A stretch of 6,719 nt of DNA from JAXGPP01 sp964436865. GTDB lineage: Bacteria; Planctomycetota; Planctomycetia; Pirellulales; Thermoguttaceae. The translations under genes and the position numbers were made by a program. Shown piece by piece: positions 1 to 6,719 of the stretch. The notes under the pieces are model-generated. The model did not search any database and had not been told where the DNA came from. It worked only from the letters and a program-made list of their open reading frames with translations. The stretch is from contig CAYTFK010000366.1 of assembly GCA_964436865.1 (NCBI GenBank), forward strand, positions 1 through 6,719, written 5' to 3'. Numbering within the stretch: the first letter of the stretch is position 1; each line of letters begins with the position of its first letter.

Positions 1-25
1 TCGACAGTCTCTTGGCGCGAGGCAT
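1..25 (-). CDS. Possible N-terminal fragment of a minus-strand gene (very tentative)
   Basis: Reading leftward, an ATG at 25-23 opens a frame MPRAKRLS that leaves the window after eight codons. It lies 46 bp beyond the stop codon of the deacetylase gene and on the same strand, so it could be the next gene of that unit. The short basic beginning resembles N-termini of several small DNA-binding or transposase-like proteins, but eight residues cannot identify a family. No well-spaced Shine-Dalgarno sequence is present; the nearest purine-rich stretch (GGAGAG) is too far upstream. It may simply be a chance ATG. Confidence 0.15.
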
Positions 26-71
26 GTTCGGCTAGGTCGCTCTCCGATCGACGCTATCCAGCGAATGCCTC

Positions 72-1004
72 TCAATGACGCGTCGCGGCAAGCTCGCGGA
101 ACTGCCGCCACGTGATCAGTTCGATACCGAGTTTTTCGATTTCCTCGGCAACTTGCGGATCGGTGAACACACGGCGGTCGCTGTCGCGGCGGGCGGCGCT
201 GGAGGTGATTGCCCGCAGTTCGGCATCGTCGTAGCCGCAGTGAACGATGAGCTGGTTGTACCCGGCCGGCAGATTTCGCAGTGCCTCCAGGTAACGAGCA
301 CGCCGCTCTTCGTGCGTATCGCCCTCGTAGAACTGGACGAGCCGATCGAGCACGGGCAGGTTGTCTGCCTCAAGCTTCTCGCACATCCGCCGGGCTTGCT
401 GGGCGAGCGCGGGGTACGAAGCGGCTTTCCCGGCGTCGACTTCACGAATGAAGAGCACCGGAAGCTTGTATCGTATCCCCAGGTTGACGTACACCTCGAG
501 CAAGTCGGGACGGCTCGCAAGCGCCCCCATGTGCGTATCGAGATGACTTAACAGAATGCCGAATTGCCTCGCCCGTTCGACCTGTGCCTCGATTTCGATC
601 GCCACCTCCTCCGCCTTGGCATGCGAGGCCACCTGCTCGACGCTCGACCACAAATAGCCGTCGGGGTCGACGAGGCTGGGCACCTTTTCGCGCGGCGCAA
701 CCGGGCCCCAGCGATAGTGCTTCCATTCACAGTTCAACGTGAGATGGACGCCGAAATCCATCTCCGGATGCTGCCGGGCGTAGGCTGCGAACTCGGGAAA
801 CCAGGGGCAGGGGACCATGATGCTCGCCGAGTTGACAATCCCCTTCTCCATCGATTCGATGGTCGCCGCGTTGGCCGAATGCGACATGCCCGCGTCATCG
901 GCGTGAATGATCAGGTAGCGCTTCGGGGAATCCGCGGCGGTTGCATTCATCGCGACGGTGAACAGCAGGCCAACTACAACACCGAACTGCGCGGCGTGGT
1001 TCAT
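72..1004 (-). CDS. Exported YdjC/ChbG-family carbohydrate deacetylase
   Basis: A 310-residue protein of the YdjC/ChbG family, metal-dependent enzymes that remove N-acetyl groups from chito-oligosaccharides and related sugars. Visible family motifs are HADDAG (34-39, with the Asp pair D36/D37), VHLTLN with H87, SHLDTHMG with H154, D156 and H158, and VHCGYDD with H255, where HPGY is the more usual form. D36/D37, H87 and one of H154/H158 are the probable metal ligands and catalytic set. Residues 1-23 look like a signal peptide: a hydrophobic stretch from F7 to M19, then A-T-A before A24. The n-region lacks Lys or Arg. The E. coli homologue ChbG is cytoplasmic, so export is the oddity. A GGAGG lies 6 nt before the ATG and supports the start. 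The gene begins 25 bp after the glmS stop on the same strand, so co-transcription is likely. The family is clear; the substrate is unknown. Confidence 0.88.
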   Translation of the reverse strand: MNHAAQFGVVVGLLFTVAMNATAADSPKRYLIIHADDAGMSHSANAATIESMEKGIVNSASIMVPCPWFPEFAAYARQHPEMDFGVHLTLNCEWKHYRWGPVAPREKVPSLVDPDGYLWSSVEQVASHAKAEEVAIEIEAQVERARQFGILLSHLDTHMGALASRPDLLEVYVNLGIRYKLPVLFIREVDAGKAASYPALAQQARRMCEKLEADNLPVLDRLVQFYEGDTHEERRARYLEALRNLPAGYNQLIVHCGYDDAELRAITSSAARRDSDRRVFTDPQVAEEIEKLGIELITWRQFRELAATRH

Positions 1005-1010
1005 CGACGA

Positions 1011-1015
1011 CCTCC
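1011..1015 (-). promoter_or_regulatory. Shine-Dalgarno site of the deacetylase gene
   Basis: On the minus strand this reads GGAGG, 6 nt before the ATG at 1004. It lies in the 25-bp gap after glmS. It fixes the start that includes the signal peptide, so the hydrophobic N-terminus is unlikely to be a start-calling artefact. Confidence 0.7.
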
Positions 1016-1029
1016 AGAAGCACTGCGGA

Positions 1030-2895
<1,866 letters not shown>

Positions 2896-2912
2896 TGGAG
2901 GGGTTCCGGCTT

Positions 2913-2924
2913 TTGTCTTGACAA
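2913..2924. repeat. Short inverted repeat in the glmS leader (possible operator or hairpin)
   Basis: TTGTC-TT-GACAA on the plus strand forms two perfect 5-bp arms around a 2-bp centre, starting 17 bp upstream of the glmS ATG. If glmS is transcribed from the candidate promoter at 2952-2980, the repeat would lie in the early transcribed leader, a position suited to a repressor site. A two-base loop is too small for a stable RNA hairpin of full length, so a DNA-binding dyad is the better reading. An element this short can occur by chance. Confidence 0.3.
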
Positions 2925-2951
2925 GTGATTGTGGCGGTCGGGTGCCTCAGA

Positions 2952-2980
2952 AGTGTAGCATGGCCTGCTTTCGATATGAC
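2952..2980 (-). promoter_or_regulatory. Candidate promoter for glmS
   Basis: On the minus strand, TGCTACACT (2960-2952) resembles an extended -10 element: a TG one base before TACACT, which matches TATAAT at four of six positions. Seventeen bases further upstream GTCATA (2980-2975) is a poor -35 with three matches. Transcription would start near 2945 and give a leader of about 50 nt. Extended -10 promoters tolerate weak -35 boxes, but this is a by-eye call on a short motif. Confidence 0.25.
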
Positions 2981-2994
2981 CCGCCCGCGGCGGG
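2980..2994. repeat. GC-rich perfect hairpin in the divergent spacer
   Basis: CCCGCC and GGCGGG form a six-pair all-GC stem around a CGC loop. No T-tract follows on either strand, so it is not a standard intrinsic terminator. It directly abuts the -35 side of the candidate glmS promoter, where it could affect initiation. Such GC dyads arise readily in GC-rich DNA, so function is unproven. Confidence 0.35.
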
Positions 2995-3007
2995 AGGTGC
3001 ATTTGAC

Positions 3008-3035
3008 GACCGTGCGGTCTTGTTGCAGCCCGCAC
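3008..3035. repeat. Two overlapping, mutually exclusive dyads
   Basis: GACCG-TG-CGGTC (3008-3019) and GTGCGG/CCGCAC (3012-3017 with 3030-3035, 12-nt loop) share bases, so only one can pair at a time in a transcript. The first has too small a centre for a full hairpin and may be a protein-binding dyad. The arrangement would matter only if this stretch is transcribed, as in a long kdsB leader, which is not shown. Confidence 0.25.
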
Positions 3036-3205
3036 AGACGCTGAAAACGCCCTACGGCAGGAAGCTCCTGGCGGTGTGGCAAATTCCGCTCAGGACCTTT
3101 ATCGAAGCACCCTTCAGAGGGGAAATGGGCTTCGCGTAGAGCCGACTTGCTCTGTCCCGCCGGGAACAAATCCGCTAGTCTTTGGCCCGGAATTGCGATC
3201 GTCAT

Positions 3206-3211
3206 GGAGGG
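3206..3211 (+). promoter_or_regulatory. Shine-Dalgarno site that decides the kdsB start
   Basis: GGAGGG lies 9 nt before the ATG at 3221. The same frame is open from an upstream TTG at 3182, but this strong site, the ATG, and the resulting 260-residue length favour 3221. Confidence 0.8.
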
Positions 3212-3220
3212 CTATTTTCG

Positions 3221-4003
3221 ATGGGACACCCGGTGCCGAAACTGCGGATCCGCAGCACAAGTTATGTCATCATCCCCGCCCGGCTGGGCTCCACCCGGCT
3301 TGCTCGGAAAATGCTCTTGCGCGAGACAGGCAAGACGCTCATCCAACACACCTACGAGGCGGCTCTACAGGCCAAGCGGCCGGTGGGGGTGTGCGTAGCG
3401 ACTGACCACGAGGAGATTTTCGACGCTGTCAGTGCCTTTGGCGGCCGGGTGGAGATGACTTCGCCCAAGGCGGCCAGCGGGACAGATCGGGTGGCGGAAG
3501 TCGCCCGGCATCTGGACGGCGCCGACATCATCGTCAATGTCCAGGGCGACGAACCGGAGTTGTCTGGCGACTCAATCGATCTGGCGGTGCGCTTGCTGGA
3601 AGAGAATCCCATAGCGGTGATGGCCACATTGGCCACCCCGATCCGTGACCGCAATAGACTGGAAGATCCTGCCTGTGTGAAAGTCGTGTTCGATCAGGCG
3701 GGCAAAGCCTTGTATTTCAGTCGCAGTGTGATCCCCCATCCCCGCCAATGGGATGATGCGCTGCTGACGGCCGAACCACCTCGCTTCCATCAGCACATCG
3801 GGCTGTACGCCTACCGTCGTGAATTCCTGCTGAAATTGGCCAGCCTGCCCCCCTGCGACACCGAAAAAGTCGAGTCGCTGGAACAACTCCGCGTGCTGAA
3901 CGCTGGTTATTCGATCCTGGTCGGGGTAGTCGACGAGCCCACGCTCGGCATCGACACGGCCGACGACTACCGGCGGTTTGTCGAACGCCACCTCATGGGC
4001 TAG
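3221..4003 (+). CDS. kdsB: 3-deoxy-manno-octulosonate cytidylyltransferase (CMP-KDO synthetase), KdsB
   Basis: KdsB activates KDO with CTP to give CMP-KDO and pyrophosphate, the donor for the LPS inner core; it is cytoplasmic. The 260-residue protein matches the family's usual length of about 250. Motifs in order: IIPARLGSTRL (17-27), the nucleotide-binding start; VATDHEEI (59-66); SGTDRVAEV (86-94); NVQGDEPE (106-113), whose D110 matches the Mg-binding D98 of E. coli; KVVFD (154-158); ALYFSRSVIPHPR (163-175); HIGLYAYR (192-199); LEQLRVLNAGY (220-230); and GIDTADD (243-249), whose D245 corresponds to the second metal ligand. Small departures from the E. coli pattern are STRLARK instead of STRLPGK and Ala at the His of the HQSGT motif (A84 or A85), which may be lineage-typical. 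The ATG at 3221 is preferred over a TTG at 3182. pyrG follows after 143 bp and supplies the CTP this enzyme uses. Confidence 0.95.
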   Translation: MGHPVPKLRIRSTSYVIIPARLGSTRLARKMLLRETGKTLIQHTYEAALQAKRPVGVCVATDHEEIFDAVSAFGGRVEMTSPKAASGTDRVAEVARHLDGADIIVNVQGDEPELSGDSIDLAVRLLEENPIAVMATLATPIRDRNRLEDPACVKVVFDQAGKALYFSRSVIPHPRQWDDALLTAEPPRFHQHIGLYAYRREFLLKLASLPPCDTEKVESLEQLRVLNAGYSILVGVVDEPTLGIDTADDYRRFVERHLMG

Positions 4004-4071
4004 AATCGAGCCTTTGCTCCGGCCGGCCACCGCTCCGATCCGCCGCGGGACGCCACCTCGAGGTCCGCGTC

Positions 4072-4083
4072 CGACCCGGGTCG
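4072..4083. repeat. 12-bp perfect palindrome upstream of pyrG
   Basis: CGACCCGGGTCG is identical on both strands and lies 63 bp before the pyrG ATG. It is the longest exact palindrome I noticed in the non-coding DNA. It could be an operator or a stem, but GC-rich sequence makes chance occurrence more likely. Confidence 0.35.
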
Positions 4084-4133
4084 TCGACCGCGCAGCAGGT
4101 GGCGCCGAGAGGCCCGGCCGGCCCGCTCGCCTC

Positions 4134-4144
4134 AGGACAGGTGG
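4134..4144 (+). promoter_or_regulatory. Ribosome binding region of pyrG
   Basis: AGGACAGGTGG precedes the ATG at 4147. AGGA sits 9 nt away, a normal spacing, while AGGTGG is too close at 2 nt. Together with the canonical MTKHIFVTGG beginning this picks 4147 over the upstream in-frame GTG at 4099. Confidence 0.6.
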
Positions 4145-4146
4145 TA

Positions 4147-5796
4147 ATGACCAAGCACATCTTCGTAACCGGTGGTGTTGTCAGTTCTTTGGGAAAGGGC
4201 CTCACCAGCGCCTCGATTGGCATGCTGCTGGAGAAGCGTGGGCTTCGGGTCCGCATGCAGAAGCTCGATCCCTACATCAACGTTGATCCCGGCACGATGA
4301 GCCCTTACCAGCATGGCGAGGTGTACGTGCTGGACGACGGCAGTGAAACGGACCTCGACCTCGGCCACTATGAGCGGTTCACCAACAGCCCGCTGACCCG
4401 CGACAGCAACTACACGACCGGCCAGATCTATCTCTCGGTGATCACCAAGGAACGTCGCGGCGAGTTCCTCGGCCAGACGGTGCAGGTGATCCCGCACATT
4501 ACCAACGAAATCAAGGCCGCCATCGCCAAGCTTCGCGGGCCGGATGTCGATGTGGTGATCACCGAAATCGGGGGCACGGTGGGCGACATCGAGAGCCACC
4601 CGTTTCTGGAAGCGATCCGCCAGATTTCGCTCGACCTGGGCAAGGAGAACTGCCTGTACATCCATTTGACGCTGGTGCCCTATTTGAAGGCCGCCGGCGA
4701 GCAGAAGACCAAGCCGACACAACAGTCGGTGGGCCTGCTGCGGCAGATCGGCATTCAACCCGACATCCTCATTTGCCGCACGGAACGCGCGCTGGGGCGC
4801 GACGAACGGGCCAAGGTCGGACTGTTCTGCAACGTGCCTGTCGAGGCAGTTATCGAGGAGCGGGACAAGGAATTCTCAGTCTACGAGGTGCCGATGAGCC
4901 TCGTGGAACACGGGCTCGACGAATTGATCGTCCGCAAGCTGGGGATGAACGCCGGCCCGCTGAATCTTGAGCCGTGGCACGATCTGATCCATCGACTCCG
5001 CAACCCCAAGCACGAAATCTCGATCGCCGTCGTCGGCAAGTACGCTGAGCATCGCGACGCTTACAAGTCGATTCACGAAGCTCTCGACCATGGCGGGATC
5101 GACAACCGTGCCCAGGTCCGCATCCAGCGGGTCCACAGCGAGTTGGTAGAGCGCGAAGGGCCGGAGCGGCTGCTGGCAGGAGTCGACGGGATTCTGGTGC
5201 CCGGCGGTTTCGGCGAGCGAGGCATCGAGGGAAAGATCGAAGCCGTGCGTTTCGCCCGCGAACGCGGCATTCCGTTTCTCGGCATTTGCCTGGGAATGCA
5301 GTGCGCCGTGGTCGAGTATGCGCGGCATGCGGTCGGACTGCAGGGCGCGAATTCCACCGAATTCGACAAAGATAACCCCCACCCGGTGATCTGCCTGCTG
5401 GACGAGCAGAGGACCATTACCGACAAAGGAGGAACGATGCGGCTGGGGGCGCAGCCTACAAAGCTCGTCGCCGGGAGCCGCGCGCTGGAGTGCTACGGCG
5501 TCGAAGACATCTTCGAACGGCATCGGCACCGCTATGAATTCAATAACGCCTACCGCCAGCAGTTCGCGGCCAACGGAATGCAGGTCGTAGGCACCAGCCC
5601 CGACGGATCGCTGGTGGAAATCGTCGAAATCCCCAGCCATCCGTGGTTTGTGGCGGTACAGTTCCACCCCGAGTTCAAATCGCAACCCACCAACGCCCAT
5701 CCATTGTTTCGCGGTTTCATCGGCGCTGCGGTTCGGCGGCACGAGGCTCGCGGCGAACGATCCGCTGAAGCGCCAGCCGGGATGGTCAGTGACTAA
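4147..5796 (+). CDS. pyrG: CTP synthase (glutamine-hydrolysing), PyrG
   Basis: PyrG aminates UTP to CTP using glutamine and ATP, the last step of de novo pyrimidine nucleotide synthesis, in the cytoplasm as a tetramer. The 549-residue product is close to the 545 of E. coli. The synthetase domain (about 1-270) shows FVTGGVVSSLGKG (6-18), KLDPYINVDPGTMSP (39-53), DLGHYERF (71-78), ITEIGGTVGDIES (138-150) with E140, and KTKPTQQSV (187-195), the UTP/CTP site. The C-terminal class I glutaminase domain (about 290-530) has GGFGERG (353-359), GICLGMQ (379-385) with nucleophile C381, and FHPEF with H507 and E509 completing the triad. All catalytic residues are present. The first 16 codons of the longer frame from GTG 4099 are rejected because the family starts at MTKHIFVTGG. 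Its CTP feeds KdsB upstream. A DUF1844 gene follows after 47 bp. Confidence 0.98.
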   Translation: MTKHIFVTGGVVSSLGKGLTSASIGMLLEKRGLRVRMQKLDPYINVDPGTMSPYQHGEVYVLDDGSETDLDLGHYERFTNSPLTRDSNYTTGQIYLSVITKERRGEFLGQTVQVIPHITNEIKAAIAKLRGPDVDVVITEIGGTVGDIESHPFLEAIRQISLDLGKENCLYIHLTLVPYLKAAGEQKTKPTQQSVGLLRQIGIQPDILICRTERALGRDERAKVGLFCNVPVEAVIEERDKEFSVYEVPMSLVEHGLDELIVRKLGMNAGPLNLEPWHDLIHRLRNPKHEISIAVVGKYAEHRDAYKSIHEALDHGGIDNRAQVRIQRVHSELVEREGPERLLAGVDGILVPGGFGERGIEGKIEAVRFARERGIPFLGICLGMQCAVVEYARHAVGLQGANSTEFDKDNPHPVICLLDEQRTITDKGGTMRLGAQPTKLVAGSRALECYGVEDIFERHRHRYEFNNAYRQQFAANGMQVVGTSPDGSLVEIVEIPSHPWFVAVQFHPEFKSQPTNAHPLFRGFIGAAVRRHEARGERSAEAPAGMVSD

Positions 5797-5828
5797 CTGA
5801 CGAGCGGAGTAGCGGAATATCTGTTCAC

Positions 5829-5833
5829 AGGAG
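5829..5833 (+). promoter_or_regulatory. Shine-Dalgarno site of the DUF1844 gene
   Basis: AGGAG lies 10 nt before the ATG at 5844, inside the 47-bp gap after pyrG, so translation initiates independently even if the message is shared. Confidence 0.6.
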
Positions 5834-5843
5834 CACGAGCATC

Positions 5844-6260
5844 ATGTCGCACCCTGCCGATGACCCGGCAAAGAAGATCATCATCGACGAAGGCTGGAAG
5901 GCGCAGGTGGAACGCGAGAAGGAAGTGGCGGCGCAGCAATCGGCTCCCGGGGCGGCGCCCTCGGCGCAGGCACGAAGCGCTGAGGCCGAATTTCCTCCCG
6001 CAACACTGAGCTTTCTGGTAACTTCATTGGCAATGCAGGCCATGATGTCGATGGGACTGATGCCCAACCCGATCACGGGCAAGAACGAAACGAGCTTGGC
6101 GCAAGCGAGGCATTTGATCGACACCGTGGAAATGCTCGAGCAGAAGACCAAAGGAAACCGGACCGCCGAAGAAGACGCGGTGCTCGATAACCTGCTGTAC
6201 GAACTCCGCATGTCCTTTGTGGCAGTGAGCGAGCACCAGCCGCGGGGCACCAACCTGTAA
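5844..6260 (+). CDS. DUF1844 domain protein
   Basis: A 138-residue protein of unknown function. The C-terminal part (about 54-128) fits the DUF1844 pattern as I remember it: a hydrophobic helix (TLSFLVTSLAMQAMMSMGLM, 54-73), a P-x-x-G turn (76-79), then LAQARHLIDTVEMLEQKTKGNRTAEED (85-111) and a final helix LDNLLYELRMSFVAV (114-128). Residues 1-30 are charged and probably helical (KKIIIDEGWKAQVEREKEVA, 10-29); 31-50 are Ala/Pro/Ser-rich and likely a flexible linker. There is no signal peptide. Five Met fall in residues 64-73. That segment is hydrophobic enough to be considered a membrane helix, though packing against the other helices of a soluble bundle fits equally well. The small size and lack of evident catalytic residues suggest an accessory or regulatory role. 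It sits 47 bp behind pyrG and 22 bp before a GNAT gene. Confidence 0.85.
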   Translation: MSHPADDPAKKIIIDEGWKAQVEREKEVAAQQSAPGAAPSAQARSAEAEFPPATLSFLVTSLAMQAMMSMGLMPNPITGKNETSLAQARHLIDTVEMLEQKTKGNRTAEEDAVLDNLLYELRMSFVAVSEHQPRGTNL

Positions 6261-6282
6261 CAACATCCGAAAGCCCAGAGCG

Positions 6283-6719
6283 GTGCGCGAGGAATTCACG
6301 ATCCGATCGGCAACGAACGAGGACTTGCCGGCCATCCGCGCCGTCTTGCTTGCGGTGCGACAGGAGTTCGGCGTCGTTGATGAGACAGGAATCAGCGACG
6401 CCGACCTCGCCGACCTGGAACGGAACTACTTTGCACGCGGCGGAGCATTCGAAGTCATCATAGACAACCGCTGCCGCCGAATCGTCGGCTGCGCGGGGCT
6501 TTACCCGTTGAGCCGCTGCCGAGCCGAACTCTGCAAGATGTACATTGAGAGATCCGCACGCGGCAAGGGCCTGGGCAAGCAGATGCTCGAAGACCTTCTT
6601 GACGCCGCTCGATGCAAAGGTTTCGTCGAGGTCTGGCTGGAGACAAACTCGGCCCTTACCACCGCAACCGGTCTGTACCGGAAGTACGGGTTTCAGCCAG
6701 TTTCGCCTGATCACCTATT
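6283..6719 (+). CDS. GNAT family N-acetyltransferase, C-terminus cut off by the window
   Basis: An open frame from GTG at 6283 to the window edge gives 145 residues without a stop. It has the GNAT fold order: FTIRSATNEDLPAIRAVL (5-22) as first strand and helix, a strand pair at IVGCAGLYPL (67-76), motif A CKMYIERSARGKGLGKQML (84-102) with the acetyl-CoA pyrophosphate loop RGKGLG (93-98), and motif B around LETNSALTTATGLYRKYGF (119-137). GNATs of this type are usually about 150-170 residues, so little is missing. They transfer acetyl groups from acetyl-CoA to amines, and the substrate cannot be read from sequence. No in-frame ATG precedes the first family-like strand; GTG is chosen because it lies just before it, though its Shine-Dalgarno is weak. 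It starts 22 bp after the DUF1844 stop, so it is probably in the same unit. Confidence 0.82.
   Translation, partial: MREEFTIRSATNEDLPAIRAVLLAVRQEFGVVDETGISDADLADLERNYFARGGAFEVIIDNRCRRIVGCAGLYPLSRCRAELCKMYIERSARGKGLGKQMLEDLLDAARCKGFVEVWLETNSALTTATGLYRKYGFQPVSPDHL

Larger units (their letters stand above)
2896..3220. other. Divergent intergenic region between glmS and kdsB
   Basis: These 325 bp must hold the promoters of both units. Besides the glmS-side elements listed separately, several dyads are visible: CCCGCC-CGC-GGCGGG at 2980-2994, GACCG-TG-CGGTC at 3008-3019, GTGCGG pairing with CCGCAC (3012-3017 with 3030-3035), AGAGC with GCTCT (3138-3142 with 3149-3153), and TCCCG-C-CGGGA at 3155-3165. 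No convincing sigma-70 promoter for kdsB was found. An open frame of 73 codons from a TTG at 2918 to 3139 has no recognisable motif and is not called as a gene. I see no tRNA, and no T-run following a hairpin that would make a terminator. Confidence 0.6.
4004..4146. other. Palindrome-rich kdsB-pyrG spacer
   Basis: This 143-bp gap is extremely GC-rich and holds several perfect palindromes: CCGGCCGG (4019-4026), ACCTCGAGGT (4055-4064) and CGACCCGGGTCG (4072-4083). A GAGGC/GCCTC pair flanks a further GGCCGG-rich stretch close to the pyrG start. The density suggests a structured leader, a regulator site, or mutational background. No T-run follows a stem, so it is not an obvious terminator of kdsB. 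The pyrG frame is open back to a GTG at 4099, but those 16 extra codons do not belong to the family. Confidence 0.45.

Noticed and set aside
2918..2923. A perfect TTGACA that could be a plus-strand -35 box for kdsB
   Set aside because: No acceptable -10 lies 16-18 bp downstream; the hexamer is explained as part of the inverted repeat and is almost 300 bp from kdsB.
2896..3100. A glmS ribozyme upstream of glmS
   Set aside because: I could not find the conserved core around the cleavage site or the expected helices in the minus-strand leader. The ribozyme is mainly known from Firmicutes and relatives. A covariance-model search would settle it.
2918..3139. A 73-codon frame in the glmS-kdsB spacer (TTG start)
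   Set aside because: No Shine-Dalgarno at good spacing, a TTG start, no recognisable motif, and it covers the region that should hold promoters.
3182..3220. An upstream TTG start for kdsB adding 13 residues
   Set aside because: GGAGGG is placed correctly for the ATG at 3221 and lies inside the putative extension; the added residues are outside the family's normal N-terminus.
4876..5742. A 288-codon open frame on the minus strand within pyrG
   Set aside because: It lies entirely antisense to the glutaminase half of pyrG, with no recognisable motifs, so it is a composition-driven shadow.
6073..6714. A 213-codon minus-strand frame at the right end
   Set aside because: It is antisense to the DUF1844 gene and the GNAT gene, both of which show clear family motifs on the plus strand.

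Overview
The window is a compact, gene-dense stretch of chromosome, visibly GC-rich, from a bacterium with a Gram-negative type envelope. A CMP-KDO synthetase gene (KDO is an LPS inner-core sugar) is followed by CTP synthase and a DUF1844 protein. From memory of family distributions, this set and the style of the KdsB sequence suggest a planctomycete, perhaps Pirellulales-like. That assignment is an inference and was not tested by a search.

Layout. Two genes lie on the minus strand in the left half: glmS (2895 to 1030), then after 25 bp an exported YdjC/ChbG-type carbohydrate deacetylase (1004 to 72). At the extreme left edge a possible start codon of another minus-strand gene is visible, but only eight codons of it. 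A 325-bp divergent spacer (2896-3220) separates this pair from a plus-strand series: kdsB (3221-4003), pyrG (4147-5796), a DUF1844 protein (5844-6260), and a GNAT acetyltransferase that starts with GTG at 6283 and runs off the right edge. Gaps in the plus-strand series are 143, 47 and 22 bp. The 143-bp gap before pyrG is unusually rich in perfect GC palindromes.

How the genes fit together. GlmS makes glucosamine-6-phosphate, the entry point to UDP-GlcNAc for peptidoglycan and lipid A. PyrG makes CTP, which KdsB consumes to activate KDO. The two divergent units therefore both supply cell-envelope precursors. The deacetylase behind glmS is an amino-sugar enzyme by family but carries a signal peptide, so it should act outside the cytoplasm. 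The DUF1844 and GNAT proteins have no known role here.

No mobile element, CRISPR array, rRNA or tRNA was recognised. This is mostly core metabolism. The points that merit a second look are the DUF1844 protein coupled to pyrG, the exported deacetylase coupled to glmS, and the inverted repeats in the two non-coding stretches. I do not see convincing evidence of a wholly new system.
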